Below are positions 31,222-41,615 of a stretch of 64,000 nucleotides of DNA, piece after piece. The notes below the pieces were generated by a model that was not told where the DNA came from, made no database searches, and saw only the letters and a program-made list of their open reading frames with translations. The stretch is from contig NZ_CP053928.1 of NCBI RefSeq assembly GCF_014108865.1, positions 930,001 through 994,000 of the forward strand. The letters are read 5' to 3'. Each line of letters starts with the position of its first letter. Positions within the stretch are counted from its first letter, which is position 1. The DNA comes from Nocardioides sp. WS12. GTDB lineage: Bacteria > Actinomycetota > Actinomycetes > Propionibacteriales > Nocardioidaceae. Position numbers and translations under genes: made by a program.

Positions 31222-31941
31222 CGCCGCGCGGTCCTCGGCGAGGGCGAGTTCCGGCAGGGCTCCGGTCCAGCGCAGGACGAGGGCCGGTCGCAGTTCGCGC
31301 ACCTGGTTCAGCAAGGTCGTGAGGAGCAGGAATCCGCCGAGGATCTCGAGGCTCTCCTCGAGCGTCATCACCGCGAGATAGGTCAGCGACTGGCGGCCTC
31401 CGTCGACGACGCTGCCGCCGACCATCTCGAAGCCGACCGCACCCGAGAGATAGATGATCACGGCGAGCAGCAGTTGCGGCCGGATGGTGGCGGACAGGTT
31501 CCTGACCACGGGCGCGAAGTAGAACGCCGCAGCAGCCACGATGAGCAGCGCGGGGATCAGCCAGGTGAAGTACAGGACGCCGAAGTCCAGGCCGAGGCCG
31601 TTGCGGAGCGGGCGGCTGGCCATGTCGTGGAGCTGGGCGGTCTCGTCGATCGCCATGACGAGCAGGAACGCCGACAGTGCCGCCCAGCGGCCCGCGATGG
31701 CTTCGTGACGGAGACGGCGGACCTGGGCGACCAGGAGGCACAGTCCAGCGGAGCAGATCAGCAGGAACGACGAGAACCACGCCGCGAGGTTGCCCTCGGC
31801 GTTCAGGTCGAACTGGCGCACCATCCCGTACTTGGTGGGGTACACGTCGAACGCCTCACGGGCAACGAGCCCGGCGAGGTGTCCTGTGATCAGTACGACG
31901 GCACACCAGGCCAGGATCCGAACGGGTCGCAGCATGTTCAC
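31204..31941 (-). CDS. multi-pass membrane protein of unknown function
   Basis: A 245-residue protein with about six to seven membrane helices. I do not recognise the family. Two polar motifs inside or beside helices stand out: AIDETAQLHDMASRPLRNGL and TLEESLEILGGFLLL. They could form an acidic/His site in the membrane. The 3' end overlaps the mycosin gene by 18 bases in convergent orientation, so it is not part of the secretion operon. GTG 31941 and ATG 31935 are both possible starts. Confidence 0.75.
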   Translation of the reverse strand: MNMLRPVRILAWCAVVLITGHLAGLVAREAFDVYPTKYGMVRQFDLNAEGNLAAWFSSFLLICSAGLCLLVAQVRRLRHEAIAGRWAALSAFLLVMAIDETAQLHDMASRPLRNGLGLDFGVLYFTWLIPALLIVAAAAFYFAPVVRNLSATIRPQLLLAVIIYLSGAVGFEMVGGSVVDGGRQSLTYLAVMTLEESLEILGGFLLLTTLLNQVRELRPALVLRWTGALPELALAEDRAASPTEF

Positions 31942-31990
31942 TCACCAACGTCAGGGCGTCGCGTCCCGGATCGCGCGCGAGTCCAATGAC

Positions 31991-32022
31991 GGACGGCGCC
32001 GACATGAGCGTCGGCGCCGTCC
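31991..32022 (-). terminator. 13-bp hairpin after tRNA-Ser
   Basis: Arms 31991-32003 and 32010-32022 pair perfectly around a six-base loop, two bases past the CCA end of the tRNA on the minus strand. Confidence 0.7.
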
Positions 32023-32024
32023 GG

Positions 32025-32112
32025 TGGCGGAGGTACGGGGATTCGAACCCCGGAGGGCGTTAACCCAACTCGCTTTCCAAGCGAGCGCCATAGGCCACTA
32101 GGCGATACCTCC
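32025..32112 (-). tRNA. tRNA-Ser (anticodon GGA)
   Basis: A full cloverleaf reads on the minus strand: acceptor GGAGGTA/TACCTCC, anticodon stem CTCGC/GCGAG with loop TTGGAAA (anticodon GGA, reading UCC/UCU), a long variable arm typical of tRNA-Ser, T-arm GGGGTTCGAATCCCC, discriminator G and encoded CCA. A hairpin terminator follows directly. Apart from this tRNA the 291-base gap 31942-32232 holds only the leader of the metalloprotease gene. Confidence 0.97.
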
Positions 32113-32232
32113 GCGGAGGAGGCTACCCGTCGCCCGGCGGCGGCATGAAATCGTCCACGTGCCGGAGTCTCGACAGCGTGGCGCCGGTGCACGACACTGA
32201 TCCGCGGAGCGTCATCCTGGGGAGGGTCTGAC

Positions 32233-34467
32233 ATGGGGAATCAGCAGCGCCATGCGCTGGCAGTGTTCGTGGTCGTTCTGGCAGGGCTGCTTGCCCTGCC
32301 CGTCGGTGCATCGGCAGGCGAGCAGGCTGCCGCCCGCTCGGTGGTGGCGGGGTCCGCACCACCGTCGACACTGGAGCGAACGGTCACCCGCGACGGGCGC
32401 AGCCTGAAGGTCCGGTTGAGTCGGGTGAGCACCCGCGCCCCCGGGTTCGAGGTCCTGGTCCAGCAGGCGAGCGGTGCGCTGGTCGCGCAGGCCGCGCCCG
32501 CGGAACGCTCCTACCTCGGCACCGTGGACGGCGTCCCCGGCGCGAGCGCCGCGGCGGTACTCCGCTCTGACGGCAAGGTCGAGGGCTTGATCGTCTTCGA
32601 CCGCGGTGGCACGTGGCAGTTCGTGGACTCCACGGTCGTGGGCACCCGCGGGCTGTCCCAGCCCACGACGTACGCCTGGCCCTCGGCCACCGACACGTCC
32701 CGCAATGTCACGGTCGTGCCGGGGCAGGTCGGGGCGAAGACCTACCGCTGGGGCGTCGGGTACGACCTGGCGAACCGCTGGTTCAGCGACGCGGCCACGA
32801 TCAACGGGTCGGTGGACCGCGCCCTCGACGCCGTCGAGCTCAACACCGTGATCCTGCAGGCCGCCTACGAGACCGACGCGCGGCTCCGGCCGGCAACGGG
32901 GCGCGTGATCATCCGCGCCTCGGCCACGGCCGAGCCCTACGCCGGCTACGCATCGCCGCTCGGCGACGTCCGTGAGGAGTGGCGTACGGCGCAGGCCGAC
33001 TCCGGCGTCGATGCCGTTGCTCTCTGGCACGGCGCCGGCGCGGGCGGGGGCGTCGCCTACCTCAGCACGATCGCCGGTGACTACGGCGTGAGCTCGAACG
33101 GGGGCACCGGTACCCCGTGGGTCGTGACCCGCCACGAGCTCGGCCACGTCTGGGGAGCCAGTGACAACCACACCAACGGCCCCGAAGGCGCCACGATCAA
33201 CTCCGGCAACCAGTTCCACCGCTTCGACGGGACCGAGCTCAGTGCGATCCTGCGACTTCGCAACGACCGGCTGGCCCGCGCCGTGTCGCCGTTCGAGGCC
33301 GTGCCGGCCCAGACGGTGCCGCTGCCGCCGTACGCCGCCCTGGATCTGGTGATCCACCAGACCAGCGGGACGGCGTACCGGTTCCGCCCCACCGACAACG
33401 ACCACGACGCGAACGGGAACGCCCTCGCCCTGTCCGGTGTCGCCGCCCGCAGCCACCTGGGTGGGCGACTGTCCAGACTGGGCAATGTCGTGACCTACCT
33501 TCCGCCGCGGGTGTCGAGTCGCACGACGGATTTCGTCCGGTACATCGTGCGGGACTCCACCGGCCGTACGGCGACGGGTGTGGTGCTGTTCCGCGTCGAT
33601 CCCGCGCCCGCGCCCGGACCGGTGAGTGGTTGGCGCAATGTCGCGGTCGCCCCGGCCTCGCGCTACACGATCCTCAACACGCAGTCCCGACTGGTCATCG
33701 GCAAGGATGCCCGGAACCGGGTGGTGCAGCGCGGTGCGTACGGCTCTCTCACCGCGTTCACGGTGAAGAAGTCCTCGACCTACGCGATCCAGCGATCGGG
33801 CGGTGGCTGTCTGGCGGCTCGTTCCCAGGGGCGGGTCGTCTTCGAGACGTGTCGGGCAGTGTCGGCCCAGCGATTCCGGATCGTCGAGCACCCGGTCACC
33901 GGCTCGGCGATCGTCAGCAAGCGTTACGGCACCTGCGTGCTGCCGACGAGCGGGAGCATCCTCTCCGGCGCCGTGTTGACCCATCGCCAGTGCGGGCAGA
34001 CGCTCGCGATGAGCTGGTCGTTCCGGCCTCCTTCGGTGTCCTCCTGGTCGACGCTTGCCCCGAGCGTGGGCCAACGCAGCCTGATCCAGTTGGTGTCGGG
34101 ACGGCCGGCGGGTGTCCCGGACGGCACGGTCGGAAGTTCGGGCCTGCTGGTGCGTGAGCCCGGCGGGGCTGCCACCCGCGTGCGGCTGGCCCGCAACCCC
34201 AACGGGACCTATCAGCTGCGCAATCTCCTCACCGATCGCTGCTTCGACGCCTACGGCACGGGCGTGGGCGGCCAGGTCGGCACCTGGGGGTGCGGGGTGC
34301 AGGACAACCAGCAGTGGCGGGTGCTGGCGAACCCCGCAGGCGGGGTCTCGCTGCGCCTGGTCCGCGGGGGACTGTGCCTCGGCGTTGCCAGACGTGAGGT
34401 CGGCACCGGACTGACGATGCAGGTGTGCAGCCTCGGTCCCGGAGTGCGCTGGCGGATCGCCACCTGA
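32233..34467 (+). CDS. secreted zinc metalloprotease with ricin-B-like tail
   Basis: A 744-residue exported protein: signal peptide to about residue 27 (VFVVVLAGLLALPVGASAG), a propeptide-like region, then a metzincin-type catalytic domain with HELGHVWGASD (His301, Glu302, His305, Asp311), the HExxHxxGxxD zinc pattern. Residues about 375-455 look like a cadherin/VCBS-type spacer (TDNDHDANGNALALSGVA). The C-terminal 280 residues have two beta-trefoil-like stretches with cysteine pairs and an NQQWRV motif near the end, as in ricin-B lectins, suggesting carbohydrate or cell-surface binding. GGGGAGGG upstream sets the start. It is not coupled to neighbours. Confidence 0.87.
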   Translation: MGNQQRHALAVFVVVLAGLLALPVGASAGEQAAARSVVAGSAPPSTLERTVTRDGRSLKVRLSRVSTRAPGFEVLVQQASGALVAQAAPAERSYLGTVDGVPGASAAAVLRSDGKVEGLIVFDRGGTWQFVDSTVVGTRGLSQPTTYAWPSATDTSRNVTVVPGQVGAKTYRWGVGYDLANRWFSDAATINGSVDRALDAVELNTVILQAAYETDARLRPATGRVIIRASATAEPYAGYASPLGDVREEWRTAQADSGVDAVALWHGAGAGGGVAYLSTIAGDYGVSSNGGTGTPWVVTRHELGHVWGASDNHTNGPEGATINSGNQFHRFDGTELSAILRLRNDRLARAVSPFEAVPAQTVPLPPYAALDLVIHQTSGTAYRFRPTDNDHDANGNALALSGVAARSHLGGRLSRLGNVVTYLPPRVSSRTTDFVRYIVRDSTGRTATGVVLFRVDPAPAPGPVSGWRNVAVAPASRYTILNTQSRLVIGKDARNRVVQRGAYGSLTAFTVKKSSTYAIQRSGGGCLAARSQGRVVFETCRAVSAQRFRIVEHPVTGSAIVSKRYGTCVLPTSGSILSGAVLTHRQCGQTLAMSWSFRPPSVSSWSTLAPSVGQRSLIQLVSGRPAGVPDGTVGSSGLLVREPGGAATRVRLARNPNGTYQLRNLLTDRCFDAYGTGVGGQVGTWGCGVQDNQQWRVLANPAGGVSLRLVRGGLCLGVARREVGTGLTMQVCSLGPGVRWRIAT

Positions 34468-34492
34468 GTTCGGCAGTCGCGCGACGGTCGAC

Positions 34493-34498
34493 TAAAGT
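34493..34498 (+). promoter_or_regulatory. -10 box of the SRP RNA gene (TAAAGT)
   Basis: TAAAGT ends eight bases before the first C of the SRP RNA stem, the right distance for a transcription start at about 34505. The -35 is weak (TTCGGC at 34469). Confidence 0.5.
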
Positions 34499-34506
34499 GC
34501 TGCCAA

Positions 34507-34590
34507 CCCCCCGTGCGGTGGCATCTCACCCAACTCCCCCAGGGCCGGAAGGCAGCAAGGGTAAGTGAGCTCTGTCAGGTGCACGGGGGG
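34507..34590 (+). ncRNA. ffs: 4.5S signal recognition particle RNA
   Basis: The hairpin-shaped bacterial SRP RNA, which scaffolds Ffh for membrane targeting. The closing stem is CCCCCCGTGC with GCACGGGGGG, and the invariant apical domain reads AGGGCCGGAAGGCAGCAAGG (GGAA tetraloop plus the symmetric loop bound by the Ffh M domain). Ends are set by the terminal stem and may extend a few bases on each side. The place directly upstream of yaeQ-dnaX is common in actinobacteria. Confidence 0.96.
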
Positions 34591-34612
34591 CCTTACGTTT
34601 GATAGGGGCGAT

Positions 34613-35152
34613 ATGGCTACCGGCTCGATGATCCACACCTTCACCGTGCAATGGGCCGACATGGATCGCGGCGTCTACGAGGACTTCACCCTGCGCGTGG
34701 CGCGGCACCCGTCCGAGACCGACGCGTACATGCTCACGCGGCTGCTGGCCTACTGCATGGAGTACGAGGAAGGCATCGCGTTCAGCGAGGGCATCTCCTC
34801 GACCCAGGAGCCGCCCGTCTTCGTCCGCGATCTCACCGGCCAGATCACCGCGTGGATCGAGGTCGGCGCGCCGGATGCCGAGCGCCTGCACCACGGCAGC
34901 AAGCTGGCGGATCGGGTCGCGGTCTACACGCACCGAGACCCGGCCAGGCTGATGACCACGTGGTCCGGGAAGCGCATCCATCGCGCCCAGGACGTCGTCG
35001 TACGCAGCTTCGACCCGGGCTTCATCGACGCAGCGGTCGCTGCGATCGAACGCCGCAACGTGGTCACGCTGTCCCTCACGGAGAGCGAGCTGTACCTCGA
35101 TCTGAACCAGACGACGCTGCAGTCGACGGTCCACGAGCACCGGATCGAGTGA
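34613..35152 (+). CDS. yaeQ: YaeQ-family protein
   Basis: A 179-residue cytoplasmic protein of the YaeQ family, which has a PD-(D/E)xK nuclease-like fold. Recognised from VQWADMDRGVYEDFTLRVAR followed by HPSETDAYMLTRLLAYCMEY, then GQITAWIEVGAPDAERLHHG. The family was first linked to suppression of rfaH loss in enterobacteria, but its biochemical role is open. It lies between the SRP RNA and dnaX; ATG 34613 is used although the ribosome binding site is weak. Confidence 0.9.
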   Translation: MATGSMIHTFTVQWADMDRGVYEDFTLRVARHPSETDAYMLTRLLAYCMEYEEGIAFSEGISSTQEPPVFVRDLTGQITAWIEVGAPDAERLHHGSKLADRVAVYTHRDPARLMTTWSGKRIHRAQDVVVRSFDPGFIDAAVAAIERRNVVTLSLTESELYLDLNQTTLQSTVHEHRIE

Positions 35153-35217
35153 CCACTCCCTGGTCCCTCGGGCCCGGCCCTCTGGTGCTGCCCTCTGGTG
35201 CTGTCGGTGTGGCTGGT

Positions 35218-35223
35218 TAGTGT
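35218..35223 (+). promoter_or_regulatory. -10 box (TAGTGT) for leaderless dnaX
   Basis: TAGTGT, six bases, then the GTG start of dnaX at 35230; no ribosome binding site is visible. Confidence 0.45.
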
Positions 35224-35229
35224 TCACTC

Positions 35230-37338
35230 GTGGACTCCCCGCTCGCGCTCTACCGCCGCTACCGGCCCGAGACCTTCGCCGAGGTGATCGGGCAGGAACA
35301 CGTGACCGAGCCGTTGCGCGCGGCCCTTGCGGCCAACCGGGTCAACCACGCCTATCTGTTCTCCGGTCCGCGGGGTTGTGGCAAGACCACGAGCGCCCGG
35401 ATCCTGGCGCGGGCGCTGAACTGCGAGCTGGCGCCGATCGCCGATCCGTGCGGCGAGTGCGACAGCTGTCGTGACCTGGCCCGGGGCGGCCCCGGGTCGA
35501 TCGACGTGATCGAGATCGACGCGGCGTCCCACGGTGGTGTCGACGACGCCCGGGACCTGCGCGAGAAGGCGTTCTTCGCGCCCGTGCGCAGCCGCTACAA
35601 GGTCTACATCATCGACGAGGCCCACATGGTGACCACGCAGGGCTTCAACGCCCTGCTCAAGCTGGTCGAGGAGCCCCCGCCCCACCTGCGCTTCATCTTC
35701 GCCACGACCGAGCCGGAGAAGGTCATCCCGACCATCCGCTCGCGGACCCACCACTACCCGTTCCGGCTGATCCCGCCGCGATTGCTGTCGTCGTACCTCA
35801 CCGAGTTGTGCGAGGCCGAGGGCGTGACGATCCAGCCGGCGGCCCTGCCGCTGGTGGTCCGCGCCGGTGCCGGGTCGGCGCGCGACACCCTCTCGGTGCT
35901 CGACCAGTTGCTGGGTGGCGCGGGCGACGCCGGCGTCACCTACGAGCTCGCCAGTGGGCTGCTCGGCTACACGCCCGACACGTTGCTCGATGACGTCGTG
36001 TCGTCGTTCGCGGCCGGCGACGGCGCCGCCGTCTTCGGCGTGGTCGACAAGGTCATCGAGACGGGCCAGGACCCGCGTCGCTTCACCGAGGACCTGCTGC
36101 GCCGCCTGCGCGACCTCGTGATCATCTCGGCGGTGCCCGACGCGGCGGCCTCCGGTCTGATCGACGTCTCCGGCGACCAGGGTGACCGCCTGGTGGCCCA
36201 GGCCACCTCGTTCGGGCGGGGCGAGCTGACCCGGGCTGCTGACCTGGTCGCGACCGGCCTCACCGACATGCGCGGCGCCACCGCGCCCCGGCTGCTGCTC
36301 GAGCTGATCTGTGCCCGGATCCTGCTGCCCGCGGCCGACCACAGCACCGAGGGCGTCCTGGCCCGCCTGGACCGCCTCGAGCGCCGCGCCTCCATCAGCG
36401 GTACGACGTCCGCCGAGTCTGCTCCGGCCGCAGCCCCTGCGGCCGCGCCGGCGCAGGACCGCCCCGCGCCGTCGCGCGCCGAGCGGGCTGCTCCGGAGCG
36501 TTCGGAGGAGCCGGCCGCGCCCCAGCGCCCGGCGATGGCTGCCCCTGCACCCGCCGAGCCGGCCCCAGCGCCGGTGGTCGAGCCTGTCGAGACCCCCGAG
36601 CCCACGCCGGTCGCGGTCGTCGTACCCGAGCCCGAGCCGGTGCGCGAGCCCGTCGCCCCCGAGCCCGTCGCGTACGTCCCGGAGCCGCCGGCTCCGGCGA
36701 CGCCCGCCGCCCCGGCCGCCGAGGGCGCCATCCTCACCCTCGTCGACATCCGCCGGCTCTGGCCCTCGGTGATCGACCGGGTCAAGAGCGTCAAGCGGGT
36801 CACCTGGATCCACCTGACGCAGAACTCGCAGGTCGTCGGCTTCAACAACGCCGTGCTCAGCCTCGGCTTCCAGTCCGACGGCCCGCGCAAGTCCTTCGAG
36901 TCCGGCGGCCACGCCGAGATCGTGCAGCAGGCGGTGATCGACGAGATCGGCGCGAACGTGCGGATCGAAGCGATCATCGACCCGGCGGCCGACCCGAGCG
37001 CGAACACCCCGGCCGCGCCGTCGGCGCCGGCGGCACCCGCCCCGGCCCCTGCGGCCGCCCCGGCGGCGCCCGCCGCCCCCCAGGCCGCCCCGCCCGCGCA
37101 GAACCAGCCTGCCGACGACGCTCCGCCCTGGGCTGTCGAGGGCGATGCGGCGCCCGCCGAGGAGCCGGTCTCCCGGCGTCCCCGGATGGCCGACATCCAG
37201 GCCGAGGTCGAAGCGCCGAAGCAGGATCCCGACGCCGCGGTCGCGTTCGACGACGCCGAGGTCGACGAGGAGTCCAGTGCCGAACTGCTGGCCCGCGAGC
37301 TCGGCGCCCGTGTCATCGAAGAGATCCCGCGCGCCTGA
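35230..37338 (+). CDS. dnaX: DNA polymerase III subunit gamma/tau
   Basis: Clamp-loader ATPase of the replicase, 702 residues. Begins MDSPLALYRRYRPETFAEVI, the near-invariant DnaX start. Walker A is GPRGCGKT (about 46-53), the zinc module is Cys65, Cys74, Cys77 and Cys80, Walker B is IIDEAHMV, and sensor 1 is FIFATTEP. After the collar domain a long Ala/Pro/Glu-rich linker (about 395-500) leads to a tau-type C-terminal domain (LTLVDIRRLWPSVIDRVKSV) and a second linker. No slippery A-run is present, so a shorter gamma by frameshift is unlikely. The GTG start fits a leaderless transcript. Confidence 0.96.
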   Translation: MDSPLALYRRYRPETFAEVIGQEHVTEPLRAALAANRVNHAYLFSGPRGCGKTTSARILARALNCELAPIADPCGECDSCRDLARGGPGSIDVIEIDAASHGGVDDARDLREKAFFAPVRSRYKVYIIDEAHMVTTQGFNALLKLVEEPPPHLRFIFATTEPEKVIPTIRSRTHHYPFRLIPPRLLSSYLTELCEAEGVTIQPAALPLVVRAGAGSARDTLSVLDQLLGGAGDAGVTYELASGLLGYTPDTLLDDVVSSFAAGDGAAVFGVVDKVIETGQDPRRFTEDLLRRLRDLVIISAVPDAAASGLIDVSGDQGDRLVAQATSFGRGELTRAADLVATGLTDMRGATAPRLLLELICARILLPAADHSTEGVLARLDRLERRASISGTTSAESAPAAAPAAAPAQDRPAPSRAERAAPERSEEPAAPQRPAMAAPAPAEPAPAPVVEPVETPEPTPVAVVVPEPEPVREPVAPEPVAYVPEPPAPATPAAPAAEGAILTLVDIRRLWPSVIDRVKSVKRVTWIHLTQNSQVVGFNNAVLSLGFQSDGPRKSFESGGHAEIVQQAVIDEIGANVRIEAIIDPAADPSANTPAAPSAPAAPAPAPAAAPAAPAAPQAAPPAQNQPADDAPPWAVEGDAAPAEEPVSRRPRMADIQAEVEAPKQDPDAAVAFDDAEVDEESSAELLARELGARVIEEIPRA

Positions 37339-37388
37339 TCGGCGCGACACCGCCCACCCCTGGACCCTCCGGTCCCGTCAGAGATGAG

Positions 37389-37799
37389 ATGACCATGAGC
37401 CAGAACCCGTTCGACGCACTCACCGGTGGCGGCGACCTCGCCGGTGCCCTGGGCGGCCTGGACCTCGGCGCCCTGCTCCAGCAGGCCCAGCAGATGCAGG
37501 AAGACCTCCAGTCCGCGCAGGAGCGTCTGGCCGACACGAGCGTTGAGGGTTCGGTCGCCGGCGGCGTCGTCACGGTCACCGTGTCCGGCGTCGGTGAGCT
37601 GACCGCCGTGAACATCACCCCCGAAGCGCTCGACGGCACCGACGCCGCGGCCCTGGCCGATCTCGGCGACCTGATCGTCGCCGCGTTCCGCGATGCCCGG
37701 ACCAAGGTCGACGAGCTGGCCAGCGACACCCTCGGCCCGCTGGCCGGCGGACTCCCCGGCGCGGGCGAGCCCGGCACGCCGGGCCAGCTCGGATTCTGA
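37389..37799 (+). CDS. ebfC: YbaB/EbfC nucleoid-associated protein
   Basis: A 136-residue DNA-binding protein of the YbaB/EbfC family. The core reads [20 protein letters not shown], then [20 protein letters not shown] and [17 protein letters not shown]. Gly-rich N- and C-terminal extensions flank the domain. It sits 50 bases after dnaX and before recR, the standard dnaX-ebfC-recR order. A start six bases later (MSQNPF) is possible. Confidence 0.93.
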   Translation: MTMSQNPFDALTGGGDLAGALGGLDLGALLQQAQQMQEDLQSAQERLADTSVEGSVAGGVVTVTVSGVGELTAVNITPEALDGTDAAALADLGDLIVAAFRDARTKVDELASDTLGPLAGGLPGAGEPGTPGQLGF

Positions 37800-37812
37800 G
37801 CGGACCCGGACC

Positions 37813-38409
37813 TTGTACGAAGGCGTTGTTCAGGACCTCATCGACGAGCTCGGGCGGTTGCCCGGGGTCGGTCCGAAGAGCGCCCAGCGGATCGCGTTCC
37901 ACCTGTTGCAGGCCGATCCCGCCGACGTACGCCGCCTCGCGGACGTGCTCATCGAGGTCAAGGCGAAGGTCAAATTCTGCAGCGTCTGCTTCAACGTCGC
38001 CGAGGACGACCAGTGCCGGATCTGTCGGGACGCTCGTCGCGATCCCTCGATCCTGTGCGTGGTCGAGGAGTACAAGGACGTCGTGGCGATCGAGCGGACC
38101 CGGGAGTTCCGGGGCCGCTATCACGTCCTGGGAGGCGCGATCTCGCCGATCGACGGCATCGGTCCGGAGCAGTTGCACATCCGCGAACTGCTCACGCGCC
38201 TCGCGGACCAGACGGTCACCGAGGTGATCCTCGCAACTGATCCGAACCTCGAGGGTGAGGCGACTGCGACCTACCTCACCAGAATGCTCGGGCCGTTGGG
38301 GTTGCGCGTGACACGTTTGGCGAGTGGACTTCCGGTGGGAGGAGACTTGGAGTACGCCGATGAGGTCACCCTGGGTCGGGCATTCGTGGGAAGGCAGACA
38401 GCAACATGA
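37813..38409 (+). CDS. recR: recombination protein RecR
   Basis: A 198-residue RecR, which works with RecO/RecF in loading RecA at gaps. The normal N-terminus [20 protein letters not shown] is obtained only with the TTG at 37813. Helix-hairpin-helix [16 protein letters not shown], zinc finger [16 protein letters not shown] (four Cys) and Toprim domain ([32 protein letters not shown]) are all present. It lies 13 bases after ebfC and overlaps the next gene by four bases. Confidence 0.95.
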   Translation: MYEGVVQDLIDELGRLPGVGPKSAQRIAFHLLQADPADVRRLADVLIEVKAKVKFCSVCFNVAEDDQCRICRDARRDPSILCVVEEYKDVVAIERTREFRGRYHVLGGAISPIDGIGPEQLHIRELLTRLADQTVTEVILATDPNLEGEATATYLTRMLGPLGLRVTRLASGLPVGGDLEYADEVTLGRAFVGRQTAT

Positions 38410-39050
38410 GTAACAACACCAACGCCACTGGGGCGGCGAGCGAGAAGCTCCCCGGACTGGCTGCGCTCGAGGCGCTGATTGCCGTCGAGACGGAGACCGT
38501 GCGGCTGGCCGACGACATCGCGGCCTCGGTCCGGTCGTTCCTCGACGGGCTGCGGGTGGTCGCAGCCGAGGCCACGGGGGGACAGGCGGTGTCCCTGCTG
38601 CTGCTCCAGATCAGCCAGATTGCCCTCACCGGCGCCCGACTGGGGGTGCACCGGGACTTCGCCCCGCGCGACGAGTTCCAGCCCGATGACGGCCCCGACC
38701 CCGATCTCGACGAGCTCCGGCTCCAGTTGGCGGGCCTGCTCGGCGACCTCGACACCTACAGCTACGTGTTCGACCCCTACCAGCCCGAGATGGTCGAGGG
38801 CCTGCTCTCCGACGACCTGACGAGCATCGCGGCGGACCTCGAGGTGGGCGTGCGCCACTACGACGTCGGCGACGTCGAGGAGGCCCTCTGGTGGTGGCAG
38901 TTCTCGTACGTCTCGGCGTGGGGAGCCCTCGCTGGCGCGTCCATGAAGGCGCTGCTGTCCGTGGTCGCCCACGACCGGCTCGACGTCGACCTCGACCGCA
39001 CCCAGGAGCTCGAACTGGTCCAGGTCGCCGCCGCAGTGCTGGGCGACTGA
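38406..39050 (+). CDS. DUF5063 domain protein
   Basis: A 214-residue protein of DUF5063, often encoded just after recR in actinobacteria. Features: a helical N-terminal half ([20 protein letters not shown]) and a C-terminal region [20 protein letters not shown] followed by aromatic residues ([11 protein letters not shown]). The start overlaps the recR stop (ATGA). Link to DNA repair is only by position. No catalytic motif is evident. Confidence 0.85.
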   Translation: MSNNTNATGAASEKLPGLAALEALIAVETETVRLADDIAASVRSFLDGLRVVAAEATGGQAVSLLLLQISQIALTGARLGVHRDFAPRDEFQPDDGPDPDLDELRLQLAGLLGDLDTYSYVFDPYQPEMVEGLLSDDLTSIAADLEVGVRHYDVGDVEEALWWWQFSYVSAWGALAGASMKALLSVVAHDRLDVDLDRTQELELVQVAAAVLGD

Positions 39051-39117
39051 CCCTCGCCGCAGCACCGCCGTACGACGACCGGGCTGGACACGGGGGAAAT
39101 CCCCTCGCGTACGTCGG

Positions 39118-39123
39118 TAGAAT
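39118..39123 (+). promoter_or_regulatory. -10 box upstream of lysC (TAGAAT)
   Basis: TAGAAT is followed by a leader of about 70 nt with a GC-rich stem (GGCCCCG/CGGGGCC) and an AGGAG ribosome binding site nine bases before the GTG. I see no lysine-riboswitch signature. Confidence 0.45.
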
Positions 39124-39196
39124 CGGGCTCGGCCCCGCGTGCCGTCTCGCGGCCGGGGCCAGGTCCCCTTCCCCGTACAGCCAGGAGTGAGCCCCC

Positions 39197-40474
39197 GTGG
39201 GCATTGTCGTGCAGAAGTACGGCGGCTCGTCGGTCGCCGATGCCGCCGGCATCAAGCGCGTCGCGCAGCGCATCGTCAGCACCAAGAAGGCCGGCCACCA
39301 GGTCGTCGTCGTGGTCTCGGCGATGGGGGACACGACGGACGACCTGATCGAGCTCGCCAACGAGGTCTCCCCGCTGCCGCCGGCCCGTGAGCTCGACATG
39401 CTGCTCACCGCCGGTGAGCGGATCTCGATGGCCGTGCTGGCCATGGCGATCCAGAGCGTCGGCCACGAGGCGCGGTCCTTCACCGGCTCGCAGGCGGGCG
39501 TCATCACCGACGCCGAGCACGGCCGGGCGAAGATCATCGACGTGACCCCGGGCCGGATCCAGGCCGCCATCGACGAAGGCGCGATCGCCATCGTCGCCGG
39601 CTTCCAGGGCGTCTCGCAGACCACCAAGGACATCACCACGCTGGGCCGTGGTGGCTCGGACACGACGGCGGTGGCCCTCGCGGTGGCGCTCAAGGCCGAC
39701 GTGTGCGAGATCTACTCCGATGTCGACGGCATCTTCACCGCCGACCCGCGGATCGAGCCGCGCGCCCGCAAGGTGCCGCGCATCTCCTACGAGGAGACCC
39801 TCGAGATGGCCGCGCAGGGCGCCAAGATCCTGCACCTGCGGTGCGTCGAGTACGCGCGCCGCTACGACATGCCCATTCACGTCCGCTCGTCCTTCTCCGA
39901 GAAGGAGGGCACCTGGGTCGTCAAGGCCGAGGATGTTGCTCAGGAGGATTCCATGGAAGCCGCCATCATCACCGGTGTCGCCCACGACCGCAGCCAGGCC
40001 AAGATCACCGTGGTCGGCGTCCCCGACAAGCCGGGCGAGGCCGCGGCCCTGTTCCGCGCCGTCGCCGACGCGCAGATCAACATCGACATGATCGTCCAGA
40101 ACGTCTCGGCCGCCGCAACGGGCCGCACGGACATCTCGTTCACGCTGCCCAGCGGTGAGGGCCAGACCGCGATGACCGCGCTGTCCCGCATCCAGGAGGC
40201 CGTCGGCTTCGAGAGCCTGCAGTACGACGACAGCGTCGGCAAGGTCTCCATCGTCGGTGCCGGCATGAGCTCCTCGCCGGGCATCTCCGCCCGCTTCTTC
40301 GAGGCGCTCTCCGAGGCCGGCGTGAACATCGAGATGATCTCCACCTCCGAGATCCGCGTCTCCGTCGTCGTCGCCGAGACGCAGGTCGAGGACGCCGTCA
40401 ACGCCGCACACGCCACCTTCGAGCTGGGCTCGGACGAGATCGAGGCCGTCGTGTACGGCGGAACAGGACGCTGA
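39197..40474 (+). CDS. lysC: aspartate kinase
   Basis: Phosphorylates aspartate, the entry to lysine, threonine, methionine and diaminopimelate synthesis. 425 residues: kinase domain from [20 protein letters not shown], with [34 protein letters not shown] and [15 protein letters not shown], then two C-terminal ACT domains ([40 protein letters not shown]) that bind lysine/threonine for feedback control. As in other actinobacteria an internal start could give a separate beta subunit. It is four bases from asd, the classic operon. Confidence 0.97.
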   Translation: MGIVVQKYGGSSVADAAGIKRVAQRIVSTKKAGHQVVVVVSAMGDTTDDLIELANEVSPLPPARELDMLLTAGERISMAVLAMAIQSVGHEARSFTGSQAGVITDAEHGRAKIIDVTPGRIQAAIDEGAIAIVAGFQGVSQTTKDITTLGRGGSDTTAVALAVALKADVCEIYSDVDGIFTADPRIEPRARKVPRISYEETLEMAAQGAKILHLRCVEYARRYDMPIHVRSSFSEKEGTWVVKAEDVAQEDSMEAAIITGVAHDRSQAKITVVGVPDKPGEAAALFRAVADAQINIDMIVQNVSAAATGRTDISFTLPSGEGQTAMTALSRIQEAVGFESLQYDDSVGKVSIVGAGMSSSPGISARFFEALSEAGVNIEMISTSEIRVSVVVAETQVEDAVNAAHATFELGSDEIEAVVYGGTGR

Positions 40475-41521
<1,047 letters not shown>

Positions 41522-41524
41522 CGG

Positions 41525-41552
41525 GAGATTCACCGGCCGGCCGGTGAATCTC
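41525..41552. terminator. perfect 28-bp palindrome after asd
   Basis: The 28 bases are fully self-complementary (12-base arms around CCGG), four bases past the asd stop. It can fold identically on either strand and serves the convergent pair. Confidence 0.75.
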
Positions 41553-41588
41553 ATGCCTGGACGAGGAAGGTTCGTCGTCCAGGCATGA
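41551..41588. terminator. second hairpin after asd
   Basis: Fourteen-base perfect arms (41551-41564 and 41575-41588) with loop GGAAGGTTCG. It overlaps the end of the first hairpin by two bases, so the two structures compete or stack. TTTCGTCGTCCAG repeats part of the arm just downstream. Confidence 0.75.
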
Positions 41589-41615
41589 GTTTCGTCGTCC
41601 AGCCCCAGCGCAGTA

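Noticed and set aside
35230..37338. Programmed frameshift in dnaX for a gamma subunit
   Set aside because: No A-rich slippery heptamer occurs near the end of domain III.
35224..37350. 708-codon open frame antisense to dnaX
   Set aside because: Shadow frame with low-complexity Arg/Gly; dnaX motifs are complete on the plus strand.
39124..39196. Lysine riboswitch or attenuator before lysC
   Set aside because: The leader is only about 70 nt, with one GC stem and no leader peptide or L-box motif.
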